A stretch of DNA of 41,632 bases from Sunxiuqinia dokdonensis (GCF_001270965.1 NZ_LGIA01000187.1:1-41632); one strand, 5' to 3'. Shown: positions 1-8,088, counted from the first letter of the stretch. Translations and numbers: made by a program. Notes: generated from the letters alone by a model not told the origin.

Positions 1-2
1 AC

Positions 3-437
3 ACCATTCCGAAAAAACCTGCACTGACCAAAATGCCGCCCAAGTCAGATCGGGTCAGCTACGGGAAATACCTGGTAACTGCTGCGGCTTGTAATGACTG
101 CCACACCAGACAAGAGAAGGGCCAATTTGTTGGCGACGCTTTTGCCGGCGGAATGGAGTTTAAATTCCCGGATGGCGCTGTTTTACGATCAGCCAACATC
201 ACGCCGCATGAATCCGGCATCGGACTTTGGACTGAAGAACAGTTTATTCAGCGCTTTAAAGCCTATTCAAAATCAAACTACACACCACACCAGGTTGCTC
301 CCGGCGAATTCCAAACCATCATGCCGTGGACTTTTTATGCGGAAATGGAAACCGAAGATCTCCGTGCAATTTACGCCTATCTGAAAACCCTGGAGCCGGC
401 TGAAAACCAAGTGGTTTTATTTTCGCCGGCAAACTAA
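3..437 (+). CDS. c-type cytochrome, 3' part only
   Basis: The reading frame is open from base 3 with no stop, so the gene starts before the window and this is its C-terminal part. It carries one haem-attachment motif, CNDCH (Cys codon at base 90), after the conserved YGKYLVTAAACNDCH context, and a downstream IMPW whose Met is a plausible sixth haem ligand. The ANITP...GIGLWTEEQF pattern is typical of cytochrome c subunits associated with periplasmic dehydrogenases and multi-haem cytochromes. It would carry electrons in the periplasm or on the membrane; the redox partner lies outside the window. The gene converges on the regulator that ends at 480. An in-frame ATG at 33 exists, but coding clearly continues upstream of it, so it is unlikely to be the start. 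Confidence 0.85.
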   Translation, partial: TIPKKPALTKMPPKSDRVSYGKYLVTAAACNDCHTRQEKGQFVGDAFAGGMEFKFPDGAVLRSANITPHESGIGLWTEEQFIQRFKAYSKSNYTPHQVAPGEFQTIMPWTFYAEMETEDLRAIYAYLKTLEPAENQVVLFSPAN

Positions 438-479
438 CAACAGGTTTCGCGCTGGAATTCAGCCAAAAAGCAACAGCTG

Positions 480-1577
480 CTAAATATCAACCAGGTTGTG
501 TTTCAGCGCGAAAATTATAAGCTCAATAATATTCTTGGCCCCGGTTTTTTCCATCATATTTGCCCGGTGACTCTCCACGGTCCGGTCAGCGATAAACAAC
601 TTGTCAGCGATTGTTTTCATTGGAAGGCCCTGGCATGAAAGCTGCAAAACTTCCAGCTCGCGTTTCGAAAATTCAACATCGGCAACCAAAACACCACCAC
701 CGCTGGGTTTTCGTTCGGTCTGGCTTGAATCCAACTGAAACTCATGTTGTAGCCGCCGGCTTAGGTTCTCCGTCAAATTGACATCTGCATTTTCCAGAAT
801 TTGCACCAAATTCGAGTACGAAACACTGACGCTCTCCACATTTTTACTGGCAGGAGCCAGCAAGCCAATCAGCACCGACGCGCCATTCTGCTCGGACCCG
901 CGAGCAATCCGGACGGAAAAATTTTGACGGTCGCCACTGGCCACTTCAATCTCAATTTCATCCTGAAAACTGTTTAACAAGCCATAAGCACATTTATCGA
1001 TTCTCTCTTCCAGTCTTTGGAAGTTTTCCGATCCAAATAATTTCGAAATCGACAAACTTGTCACATCAGTCTGCCGACACCCCATCAATCGTGAGAAAGC
1101 CGGATTGATTTCAAAAATCTGATCACCACTGAATAGAAAAATCCCATTTGTCGAGTTTTCCACAAACGCCTGGTAACGGCTTCGACCCAAACTAATCAGC
1201 GCCTCGTATTTTTCAATCCTCACTTGGATGGAGCGCAAAAGCGTTTCGTTCTGAAATGGTTTGATGATATAGTCATCGACGCCAAGCTCCATTCCAAACC
1301 TGATTTCGCGTAAATCAGACTTCCCGGTGATGAAAATGAATGGAATTCTGTTGGTGAAACTACTGTCTTTTAAGACATTAAAAACCTGGTATCCATTCAC
1401 AGGCGACATCTTTATGTCGCACAGAATCAGGTCAGGCTTCCCTTCATAGGCCCGTTGGATTCCTGCTGTGCCTGAATTGGCAACATCGGCCTCATACCCG
1501 TTGAGCACCAAAATATTTTTTAGTGTCGTCGAGAAGGCCAGGTCATCCTCAATGATTAAAACTTTCCTTTTTGTCAT
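480..1577 (-). CDS. REC-PAS-LuxR response regulator
   Basis: Protein of 365 residues with three parts. A receiver domain (about 1-125) has the acidic pair D11/D12, phospho-acceptor D54 in LILCDIKM, and Lys in the IIKPF motif. A PAS-like sensor follows (about 135-250, FVENSTNGIFLFSGDQI...INPAFSRLMG). A LuxR/NarL helix-turn-helix closes it (about 300-365, SKRELEVLQLSCQG...ADRTVESHRANMMEKTGA). It should bind DNA as a phosphorylation-dependent transcription factor, with the PAS domain adding a second input or a dimerisation surface. No histidine kinase is adjacent; the nearest kinase gene is at 17172 and nothing links the two. It lies 154 bases downstream of pepD on the same strand, so co-transcription is possible but not evident. 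Domain calls are firm; the signal and targets are unknown. Confidence 0.88.
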   Translation of the reverse strand: MTKRKVLIIEDDLAFSTTLKNILVLNGYEADVANSGTAGIQRAYEGKPDLILCDIKMSPVNGYQVFNVLKDSSFTNRIPFIFITGKSDLREIRFGMELGVDDYIIKPFQNETLLRSIQVRIEKYEALISLGRSRYQAFVENSTNGIFLFSGDQIFEINPAFSRLMGCRQTDVTSLSISKLFGSENFQRLEERIDKCAYGLLNSFQDEIEIEVASGDRQNFSVRIARGSEQNGASVLIGLLAPASKNVESVSVSYSNLVQILENADVNLTENLSRRLQHEFQLDSSQTERKPSGGGVLVADVEFSKRELEVLQLSCQGLPMKTIADKLFIADRTVESHRANMMEKTGAKNIIELIIFALKHNLVDI

Positions 1578-1731
1578 CTATCAAAATGAAAAATCGAGAA
1601 TTGCTTCCCGAAAAATGGTTCAACTCACCAACTAAATTAAACCATCTCGTTAAAACTTGCCAGTGTTCTACACAGCAATTAGCGAACTGGCTGTTTCATG
1701 ATTTAAACCATCCATTTCATCTAATAAATAC

Positions 1732-3198
1732 CTATTTCCCCGGAATACTTTTCAGCGTTTCCACCAAAAAATCCCAGAATTTTTGCACACTCGTAATGTT
1801 CACCTTTTCATCGGGCGAATGCGGAAAACGAATGGTTGGTCCGAAAGAAATCATATCCCAATGCGGATAAGTTCCTCCGAGAATACCACACTCCAATCCG
1901 GCGTGAATGGCTTTTATTTCGGGCACCTTACCGTATTTCTGCTGATAAACAGACTGCATGGTTTTCAAAATGGGTGATGCCATGTTCGGCTGCCAACCAG
2001 GATAAGCCCCTGTGAATTTCACTGTTGCACCGGCCAGGCCAAAAACAGCATCAATCCGCTTGGCGAGACTTTCTTTAGCCGAGTCAACCGAACTACGCAT
2101 CAGGCAAGCAATATCAATGGTTTTTCCAACTACATCCGATTTGACACTGGCCAGATTCGTCGAGGTTTCCACCAAACCCGCAACCGAGTCACTCATCCGG
2201 ATCACACCATTGGGACAAGCCAGTACACTTTTAGTCAGTCGTATTTGGGTCATTTCATCGATTAACTCAACAGGCAAACCACACTCAACCACCGTTAGTT
2301 TCATGTCGGGCTCCGTAGCGGCCAATTCAGCCTTAACCGACAAAAATTCATCCTCAACGATTTCTTTCAACTCATCAGCCTTATCGCCTGCAACAGTGAT
2401 CACGCCAAAAGCTTCGCGTGGAATAGCGTTGCGTAAGCTTCCGCCGTTAACCGATGCCAGTCGGGCACCAAGCTGCTGGTGCGCTTCATTAAGCAATCGA
2501 AAAAAGACCTGATTGGCATTTCCACGCTGTAAAATAATGTCCATGCCCGAATGTCCGCCTTTCAAACCCGTCACATTTAGCTCAAAAGCAGTCTGGGTTG
2601 CCGGAACTTCAGCTTCGGAATAGGTAAACCGGATGTTGGCATCTTCGCCGCCGGCACAACCGACATACAGCTCGCCTTCATCTTCCGAATCCATATTCAA
2701 TAAAATATCCCCTTGTAAAACGTCTGGCGGCAGGCCTTCGGCCCCATCCATTCCGGTTTCTTCGGTCGCTGTAAACAACGCTTCTACCGGGCCATGTACC
2801 AAATCATTGGAAGCCAAAACAGCCATTGCAGCTGCCACTCCAATACCATTGTCGGCGCCAAGTGTTGTGCCGTTGGCCGTTACCCATTCCCCGTCCACAA
2901 GGGTTTCAATCGGATCCCTCGTGAAATCATGTTCCTTGTCACTGTTTTTTTGAGGAACCATATCCAAATGCCCCTGAAGTATTACACCCTTTCGGTTTTC
3001 CATGCCAGCAGTGGCCGGCTTCCTGATGATGATGTTTCCGGCGCTGTCCTTGATGGTTTCCAGCCCCAAGCCTTTACCAAAATCATAAACGAACTGCTGA
3101 ATCTGTTCTTCATGGTTTGATGGCCGGGGTATTTGTGTTAGTTGGTAGAAATATTCCCAAAGTTTCCTGGGCTCCAATGCAATAATTTGTTGACTCAT
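1732..3198 (-). CDS. pepD: aminoacyl-histidine dipeptidase (Xaa-His dipeptidase, M20C)
   Basis: Protein of 488 residues, the usual length for the PepD/carnosinase-like M20 family. Metal and catalytic motifs are visible: GHLDM with H77 and D79, ADNGIG with the bridging Asp at 116, TATEETGMDGAEGL with the general base and metal Glu at 146/147, and the MDSEDEGELYVGCAGG stretch characteristic of this family. The predicted reaction is cleavage of Xaa-His dipeptides and similar short peptides in the cytoplasm by a dinuclear zinc centre. There is no signal peptide. The start at 3198 fits the family N-terminus (ALEPRKLWEYFYQLTQIPRPS). A perfect TGTGA-N6-TCACA palindrome lies 27-44 bases upstream, suggesting control by a Crp/Fnr-family protein. 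The peptide symporter at 6322 could feed it substrates, but that link is only inferred. Confidence 0.93.
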   Translation of the reverse strand: MSQQIIALEPRKLWEYFYQLTQIPRPSNHEEQIQQFVYDFGKGLGLETIKDSAGNIIIRKPATAGMENRKGVILQGHLDMVPQKNSDKEHDFTRDPIETLVDGEWVTANGTTLGADNGIGVAAAMAVLASNDLVHGPVEALFTATEETGMDGAEGLPPDVLQGDILLNMDSEDEGELYVGCAGGEDANIRFTYSEAEVPATQTAFELNVTGLKGGHSGMDIILQRGNANQVFFRLLNEAHQQLGARLASVNGGSLRNAIPREAFGVITVAGDKADELKEIVEDEFLSVKAELAATEPDMKLTVVECGLPVELIDEMTQIRLTKSVLACPNGVIRMSDSVAGLVETSTNLASVKSDVVGKTIDIACLMRSSVDSAKESLAKRIDAVFGLAGATVKFTGAYPGWQPNMASPILKTMQSVYQQKYGKVPEIKAIHAGLECGILGGTYPHWDMISFGPTIRFPHSPDEKVNITSVQKFWDFLVETLKSIPGK

Positions 3199-3224
3199 AA
3201 CTTGACGTATTTATTTTCTTTGAA

Positions 3225-3242
3225 CTGTGACCAAGATCACAG
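3225..3242. promoter_or_regulatory. CRP/FNR-like palindrome upstream of pepD
   Basis: CTGTGA-CCAAGA-TCACAG is a perfect inverted repeat with 6-bp arms and a 6-bp spacer, matching the TGTGA-N6-TCACA form bound by Crp-family regulators. It sits 27-44 bases before the pepD start codon, in a position suited to an operator around the transcription start. No canonical TAnnTTTG box was found beside it. Confidence 0.5.
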
Positions 3243-3320
3243 CTCGCTCTAAAGCTTTCTTAATTAATTCACTAAAATACAATTTAACGAACGAACGAGG
3301 CTTGACATATGTCAGTTGGA

Positions 3321-3356
3321 ATAAAAAAGGCCCCGAACCAAACTGGCACAGGGCCT
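3321..3356 (-). terminator. Rho-independent terminator after the DUF4831 gene
   Basis: Read on the minus strand, AGGCCC (3356-3351) pairs with GGGCCT (3333-3328) across a 17-base loop and is followed by a run of T ending near 3321. It lies 57 bases past the stop codon of the gene that ends at 3413. Confidence 0.8.
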
Positions 3357-3412
3357 CCTTTCATTTTTTTCAATCGACCAAAGATGCGCTCGACGGGGAT
3401 CGCCCAAGTCAA

Positions 3413-4501
3413 TTACTCAACATCCAACACGCTTTTTATTGCACCCGTTTTTGGATGAAAGGCAATCCGGTAGGTTCCATCCAGCAAGCTTTCGGGCAGC
3501 GGGGCGACGGTTCCGAATTGGGCAATGGTGGCCCGGGTGGCAGCAATCAGGTTCATGCCATTCATAATTCGAATTTCGGCCTGACCGGGCACGCGGTAAT
3601 AAACGCCACTGGGTCCTCCGGCAACGTTCAGTTTATTTTGTGCCGAAGCCAGGTTATCCAGCTTCTTCATATCCACAACCACCGGTTTTCCACTTAAATC
3701 AGTTTTTGGGAGCACCCCTTTTGTTTCAGAAAAACGAAAAGCAACTTCGCCCGAAACTGAATTTTCTCCCGGAATAAAATCGAAGCTGTAGTCGAAGGAT
3801 TTCGTGTAGGTTTTGCCGATAAACAGCCCAACATATTCGGCTTCGAGCTGATCAAGTTCTTCCACCATCAACTCGTATGCGCGCCCGTCGGGAAGCTGCA
3901 CATCGTAAGCATTGGCCAGCGACTTAAACCGGCGTTTGCGCAACTTCGTAATGGTATGTGCCGCTTCCTGCGCTTTTTCTTCAAGCGACTTCGTCACCAA
4001 AGCGCCGCGGGCAGTGGAATCTCCAATTTCAAAAAATGGGTTCAGCGACAAATCCGCAAACGGATAGTCGGGCGTTTTGGTATCGCCTAAAAAGGTGGAA
4101 ACAGCGAACGCACCATCGCCGGGTACCGCTTCAGCATTAATTCCGGCCAAAATCCCCGACTCAGTCAGATTCAGCATGGACGCTGCGATTCCGGTTGATT
4201 TGTAAACCTGATCGGGATCCGCTTCACAAAAGGTCTCAATCTGAATATCGGTAATTGTCCAGCGCTCAAAATCGCCCGATGGCGCATTTTTCAATCCAAG
4301 CATCGCTTCGGCATATTGAAAATAAGGGCCGTGGAAGAATTTTTCCTGTTTAGCCTGTACATTAATCCGGATTCCGGTTCGGGGCAAGCTGTAAATCACC
4401 CCTTCGGTTGACACCAAAACGGTTCCGTCATCCTTCTTTCGTTGAGCTGAAACAAAGGTTGTTGAAACCAGAAAAAGAAATAGTATCCAATAAATTCTCA
4501 T
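3413..4501 (-). CDS. DUF4831 family secreted protein
   Basis: Protein of 362 residues with an N-terminal signal peptide (MRIYWILFLFLVSTTFVSAQ, cleavage after the Ala-Gln region), so it is exported. The body (TEGVIYSLPRTGIRINVQAKQEKFFHGPYFQYAEAMLG in part, then SLNPFFEI, KLRKRRF, ELEAEYVGLFIGKTYTKSF and the RVPGQAEIRI strand) matches what I know of DUF4831, a family found mainly in Bacteroidota with no assigned function. There are no catalytic motifs that I can recognise and no lipobox. It has its own full-match promoter (4561-4593) and a strong terminator, so it appears to be a single transcription unit downstream of the NAD(P)HX repair gene. Function unknown; the family call is confident. 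Confidence 0.8.
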   Translation of the reverse strand: MRIYWILFLFLVSTTFVSAQRKKDDGTVLVSTEGVIYSLPRTGIRINVQAKQEKFFHGPYFQYAEAMLGLKNAPSGDFERWTITDIQIETFCEADPDQVYKSTGIAASMLNLTESGILAGINAEAVPGDGAFAVSTFLGDTKTPDYPFADLSLNPFFEIGDSTARGALVTKSLEEKAQEAAHTITKLRKRRFKSLANAYDVQLPDGRAYELMVEELDQLEAEYVGLFIGKTYTKSFDYSFDFIPGENSVSGEVAFRFSETKGVLPKTDLSGKPVVVDMKKLDNLASAQNKLNVAGGPSGVYYRVPGQAEIRIMNGMNLIAATRATIAQFGTVAPLPESLLDGTYRIAFHPKTGAIKSVLDVE

Positions 4502-4560
4502 GTGCTTTATCTTTTAAATATGAAATCAATAAAAACGAACATACAATGAAACGTGGAAAG

Positions 4561-4593
4561 CAAAATTAGAACTTTTTCGCCCACTTTGTCAAA
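4561..4593 (-). promoter_or_regulatory. Bacteroidota-type promoter of the DUF4831 gene
   Basis: On the minus strand a TTTG -33 box (4593-4590) is followed after 21 bases by TAATTTTG (4568-4561), an exact match to TAnnTTTG. Spacing of 19-21 is the known optimum for the Bacteroidota primary sigma factor. The -7 box is 60 bases from the start codon at 4501. Confidence 0.7.
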
Positions 4594-4616
4594 ACAATAA
4601 CCGGAAACCCGACCGT

Positions 4617-6128
4617 TTATTTTCTGATTTGAAAAAAAGCTTCACCTAAATTTTCGATGATATCGCTTGCAATCAGCGACAACTCATCGCACTGCACAGT
4701 CGCCAGATCTCCGGCCAGCCCATGCGCATACACGGCAACGCGGGCTGCATCAAGTGGCTCAAAGTCCTGAGCAAGGAGCCCCAAAACGATTCCGGTGAGC
4801 ACGTCGCCACTTCCGGCGGTGGCCATTCCCGGATTACCGGTTGTATTGAAAAAAACGCGTCCGTCGGGCGAAGTGATCCGGGTGTGGGCGCCTTTCAACA
4901 CCACAATCACCTTGTATTTTTGCGAGAAAGCCAACTGGCTTTGCAGGCCGGAGTAAGAATCGCCGGATGGGCCAACCAAGCGTTCAAACTCTTTCGGATG
5001 CGGGGTTAATATTGAATTTTCGGGTAGCAATGGCAGCCATTCCGGATGCATCGCCAAAATATTCAATGCATCAGCATCCAGCACCAGTTTTGCGGGCGAC
5101 GCTTCGAGTAAGCGAAGCAAGGCCTTCCTGGTATTGGGCTTCACTCCCAGGCCCGGCCCGGCACCAACCGCCGAGAACTGCTGCAAATCAGAAAATTCAG
5201 TAAACATCAAATCCGACGCGTCAATAGAACACATGGCTTCGGGAACGGCCGTTTGAATAATTTGATAGGCCGAATGCGGAATATGCGCGGTGAGCAATCC
5301 CACTCCCGAACGTAAACATGCTTTCGATGCCAACAAAGCGGCCCCAACTTTTCCGTACGACCCGGCAATCAACAAAGCATGTCCGTAGGTTCCCTTATGC
5401 GAGAATTTTTTCCGAACAGGAATTTTATCCGAGATTTCTTCTGCTGTCAGAAAATGAAAAGGTGTTTCGGTTTCTGAAATAACTGACGGATGCAAACCAA
5501 TAGGCAGCACCTCCCACCTTCCTAACAAAGCTTCGTGTTCCGGGAAAAAGAAACTGAGCTTGGGAAATTGAAGCGTCAGGGTGTAATCGGCTTGGATTAC
5601 CGCCCCCAAATCGTTGTTTGAGTTATCTTCTCCAAACAGGCCGCTTGGAATGTCAATCGCCACCACCAACGCTCGGGAAGCATTCAGCGCTGCGGCAATT
5701 TGCAAGGGCAGGCCATCGAGCTTTCGGCTCAAGCCCGAACCAAACAGGCCATCCACAACAACAGCGTCATCCGGAACAGCCGGAATGGACTCCTGACTTT
5801 CAATTCGGCCTAACTTCACTTTGCCCTGTTCTTTTAGCCGGTGCCAATTTTCCGCAGGCTCAGCTTGCAGTGGCTTGCCAAAATCAACCAGAAAAACTTC
5901 GCAGATAAAATCATGCTCGGCCATGATCCGGGCAACCGCCAGGGCATCGCCGCCGTTATTTCCGGGACCTGCAAAAAAGATGATTTTTCTTTCATTTGAA
6001 AGATGATGAATCAGCCAGTTGGCAATCTGCAGCGCAGCCCGTTCCATCAGGTCGATGGACGCAATGGGCTCCTGCTGAATAGTGAATTGATCAATCGCTG
6101 CTATTTGTTTCGTTGTAAATATTTTCAT
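4617..6128 (-). CDS. nnr: bifunctional NAD(P)H-hydrate epimerase / ADP-dependent dehydratase
   Basis: With the start at 6128 (MKIFTTKQIAAIDQFTIQQE) the product is 503 residues, the normal length for the fused repair enzyme. The frame is open 43 codons further upstream, but that extension is Cys/Trp-rich and unlike the family. The N-terminal YjeF_N half (about 1-215) has FAGPGNNGGDALAVAR and VVDGLFGSGLSRKLDG; it epimerises the R and S forms of hydrated NAD(P)H. The C-terminal ribokinase-like half (about 230-500) has KGTYGHALLIAGS, GAGPGLG, LVLDADALNIL, LTPHPKEFERL and TAGSGDVLTGIV; it dehydrates S-NAD(P)HX using ADP. The protein is cytoplasmic. A perfect 8-bp-arm palindrome lies immediately upstream of the start. 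The DUF4831 gene follows 115 bases downstream with its own promoter. Confidence 0.93.
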   Translation of the reverse strand: MKIFTTKQIAAIDQFTIQQEPIASIDLMERAALQIANWLIHHLSNERKIIFFAGPGNNGGDALAVARIMAEHDFICEVFLVDFGKPLQAEPAENWHRLKEQGKVKLGRIESQESIPAVPDDAVVVDGLFGSGLSRKLDGLPLQIAAALNASRALVVAIDIPSGLFGEDNSNNDLGAVIQADYTLTLQFPKLSFFFPEHEALLGRWEVLPIGLHPSVISETETPFHFLTAEEISDKIPVRKKFSHKGTYGHALLIAGSYGKVGAALLASKACLRSGVGLLTAHIPHSAYQIIQTAVPEAMCSIDASDLMFTEFSDLQQFSAVGAGPGLGVKPNTRKALLRLLEASPAKLVLDADALNILAMHPEWLPLLPENSILTPHPKEFERLVGPSGDSYSGLQSQLAFSQKYKVIVVLKGAHTRITSPDGRVFFNTTGNPGMATAGSGDVLTGIVLGLLAQDFEPLDAARVAVYAHGLAGDLATVQCDELSLIASDIIENLGEAFFQIRK

Positions 6129-6134
6129 GGGCAT

Positions 6135-6153
6135 GTACTTTCCCCGAAAGTAC
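6135..6153. promoter_or_regulatory. palindrome abutting the nnr start codon
   Basis: GTACTTTC-CCC-GAAAGTAC is a perfect inverted repeat (8-bp arms, 3-base spacer) lying 6 bases before the ATG at 6128. It could be an operator, or a hairpin in the 5' leader that masks the translation start. The minus-strand arm also reads TACTTTCG, one mismatch from a TAnnTTTG -7 box. Confidence 0.4.
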
Positions 6154-6286
6154 AAAAACAATGGCAAAAACCATAGGCTCACATCCCGACAACACGAGTT
6201 GGAAAAACATTGGCATGTCCATCTGATCCAGACCTTGACAATTAATAATGCTGACATTTGACCAACTATAGAAGCAAAAAGATGTT

Positions 6287-6294
6287 TATATTTG
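6287..6294 (+). promoter_or_regulatory. -7 promoter element of the POT transporter gene
   Basis: TATATTTG matches TAnnTTTG exactly and lies 27 bases before the chosen ATG at 6322. No TTTG is found at the preferred 19-21 base distance (the closest is 26 bases away), so only the -7 half is supported. Confidence 0.5.
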
Positions 6295-6321
6295 CTTCCT
6301 TCAAAACAAAAATATAGAGCT

Positions 6322-7854
6322 ATGGCTAAAGATCAGAATACTGCTTTCTTCGGACACCCAGTCGGGTTGTCGTCTTTATTTGCCACGGAAATGTGGGAAA
6401 GATTTAGTTATTATGGCATGCGCGCCCTGTTGGTGTTGTACTTAACAGCCACCTTTGCCAACGGGGGTTTCGAGATGGCAGAGTTGGATGCCTTCACCAT
6501 CTACGGTATTTTTACCGGGCTGGTGTATGTCACTCCTATTTTGGGTGGTGTACTGGCCGATAAGATTCTGGGCCAGCGCAAAACCATCTACATTGGAGGT
6601 CTTACCATGGCCATTGGCCAGTTTTTACTGGCTTCCAGCGCCATGATTGACGGCGCTGATCCGGCTTTCCGCCAAACCATTTTCTATGCCGGACTCGGTA
6701 TTCTCATTCTCGGAAACGGATTCTTTAAGCCAAACATTTCGACGATGGTTGGTGAGCTTTACGACAACAATGATCCACGAAAAGATGGTGGATTCACCAT
6801 TTTCTACATGGGAATTAACCTCGGCGCTTTTATTTCGCCGCTGGTTGCCGGAAAACTTGGCGAACAAATTGCCTGGGAATACGGCTTTATGGCCGCAGGT
6901 GTCGGGATGCTCATTGGCACTTTTTGGTTTTTCGTGCGTAGTCATACCCTTGGGCCAATTGGTATGCCGCCCAAAGTTAAAAGCGAGCGGGTTCGCCTAA
7001 TCCTGCAAGACTGGATCGGCATTGTGGTGTATGTGGGTGTCATTGTGGCTTTGGTTTTTGGAATTATACTGGGTTGGAGCTCGATTTCGGGCGATGCTCA
7101 AAACTGGTTTGTCCGAATTTTGGCCATTGGCGGAAGCGCCTACCTCTTGCTAAGTATTTTCCGCGGAACTACCGGAAAGACAGAATGGAGCCGGGTCGCT
7201 GTAATTCTTGTACTGGCCGTTTTTAACATCTTTTTCTGGAGTGGATTTGAACAAGCTGGCACCACCCTCAATATTTTTGCACGCGACAACACCCAACGGA
7301 TGATTGGTAGTTGGGAGATTCCGGCCACCTGGTTTCAAAGTGTCAACGCAATTTTCATCGTTCTGTTTGCTCCTCTTTTCAGTATTCTGTGGGCTCAGCT
7401 GGATCGGAAAAAACTGAATCCAAATACGCCAATGAAATTTGCCTGGGGAATGGCTATGCTGAGTCTCGGATTTGTTGTCATGGCCATTGCCTATACCAAA
7501 TCAACTGCCGGGTCGGGCGATGGAAGCGTGTTACTGGTTAGCCCGCTGTGGTTGGTCATGGTGTTCATGTTGCACACCTTTGGCGAATTGTGCTTGTCGC
7601 CAATTGGCTTATCAATGGTAACCAAACTGTCGCCACCCAAGCTGGTTTCAACCATGATGGGCGTTTGGATGGGCTCGTTTGCTGCGGGTAACTTTGTCGC
7701 CTCTCAAATGAAAGCCATCTCGCTCAAGCTCGAAGCTGCCATTGGACAAGAGGTGCAGGTTTTCTGGTTGATTGCCATTCAATCGGCGGTCATTGCCCTG
7801 ATTCTGGTCGCCCTGTCACCCTGGTTAAAGAAAATGATGAAAGGAATTAAATAA
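6322..7854 (+). CDS. POT/PTR2 family proton-coupled oligopeptide symporter
   Basis: Starting at ATG 6322 (MAKDQNTAFFGHP) the protein has 510 residues, typical for bacterial POT carriers; an upstream in-frame TTG at 6292 falls inside the -7 box and is not a credible start. The proton-coupling motif ExxERFxYYG is intact near the N-terminus (E23, E26, R27), and the PTR2 signature FFKPNISTMVGELY followed by FYMGINLGAFISPLVAG is present. About 12-14 hydrophobic segments span the length. It imports di- and tripeptides across the inner membrane using the proton gradient. It is divergently oriented to the NAD(P)HX repair gene and ends at a strong terminator. Substrate range cannot be read from the sequence; dipeptide uptake would fit the nearby Xaa-His dipeptidase. 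Confidence 0.93.
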   Translation: MAKDQNTAFFGHPVGLSSLFATEMWERFSYYGMRALLVLYLTATFANGGFEMAELDAFTIYGIFTGLVYVTPILGGVLADKILGQRKTIYIGGLTMAIGQFLLASSAMIDGADPAFRQTIFYAGLGILILGNGFFKPNISTMVGELYDNNDPRKDGGFTIFYMGINLGAFISPLVAGKLGEQIAWEYGFMAAGVGMLIGTFWFFVRSHTLGPIGMPPKVKSERVRLILQDWIGIVVYVGVIVALVFGIILGWSSISGDAQNWFVRILAIGGSAYLLLSIFRGTTGKTEWSRVAVILVLAVFNIFFWSGFEQAGTTLNIFARDNTQRMIGSWEIPATWFQSVNAIFIVLFAPLFSILWAQLDRKKLNPNTPMKFAWGMAMLSLGFVVMAIAYTKSTAGSGDGSVLLVSPLWLVMVFMLHTFGELCLSPIGLSMVTKLSPPKLVSTMMGVWMGSFAAGNFVASQMKAISLKLEAAIGQEVQVFWLIAIQSAVIALILVALSPWLKKMMKGIK

Positions 7855-7878
7855 CCAAAGCACCCCCCCCAAGACATT

Positions 7879-7915
7879 AAAAAGCCCGGACTTTCCAGTT
7901 CGGGCTTTTTATTTT
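7879..7915 (+). terminator. Rho-independent terminator after the POT gene
   Basis: AAAAAGCCCG (7879-7888) pairs with CGGGCTTTTT (7901-7910) around a 12-base loop, followed by a T-rich tail. It begins 25 bases past the stop codon. The symmetric A/T flanks mean it could also act on the opposite strand. Confidence 0.88.
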
Positions 7916-7920
7916 AACAG

Positions 7921-8088
7921 GGATATCGTTCATATATCCCTCTCCCAAAGAACCATATCCCTCTCCCGAAGGACTATATCTTAGGATATATCTATGGTGT
8001 CCTGGGATATCATAGATATATCCTAAGATATTTACTTCCTATCCTTGGATATTTACTTCCAATCCTTGGATATGGAAAGAAAAAAGAC
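7921..8088. repeat. degenerate 21-bp tandem array (GGATAT...ATATCC units)
   Basis: Eight consecutive 21-base frames can be laid from 7921. GGATAT occurs at 7921, 7984, 8005, 8047 and 8068, and ATATCC at 7934, 7955 and 8018. All spacings within each set are exact multiples of 21. The units starting at 8026/8027 and 8047/8048 are nearly identical over 21 bases, and the copies around 7934 and 7955 share ATATCCCTCTCCC plus AAG. Most units are themselves imperfect palindromes. The array lies in noncoding DNA between the POT terminator and the terminators of the large gene at 8227, and the last unit runs into the 8076-8120 hairpin. Confidence 0.85.
7976..8031. repeat. perfect inverted repeat with 21-bp arms
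   Basis: The arm at 7976-7996 is the exact reverse complement of the arm at 8011-8031, with a 14-base loop (GTGTCCTGGGATAT). It lies inside the 21-bp array and could extrude as a cruciform or form a long RNA hairpin. Unlike the flanking terminators it is AT-rich and has no T-run, so termination is not its obvious role. Confidence 0.9.

Noticed and set aside
1571-1870. Plus-strand open frame between the regulator and pepD
   Set aside because: It extends into the 3' end of pepD and has no supporting feature; the 154-base gap itself shows only a weak CCAGT...ACTGG stem.
6129-6257. Longer N-terminus for the NAD(P)HX repair enzyme
   Set aside because: The additional 43 codons are unlike the family and would place the conserved MKIFTTKQI start internally.
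7921-8088. CRISPR-like array
   Set aside because: The 21-base periodic motif has no constant repeat separated by unique spacers of similar length, and no cas genes are nearby; neighbouring units are continuous variants of one unit.
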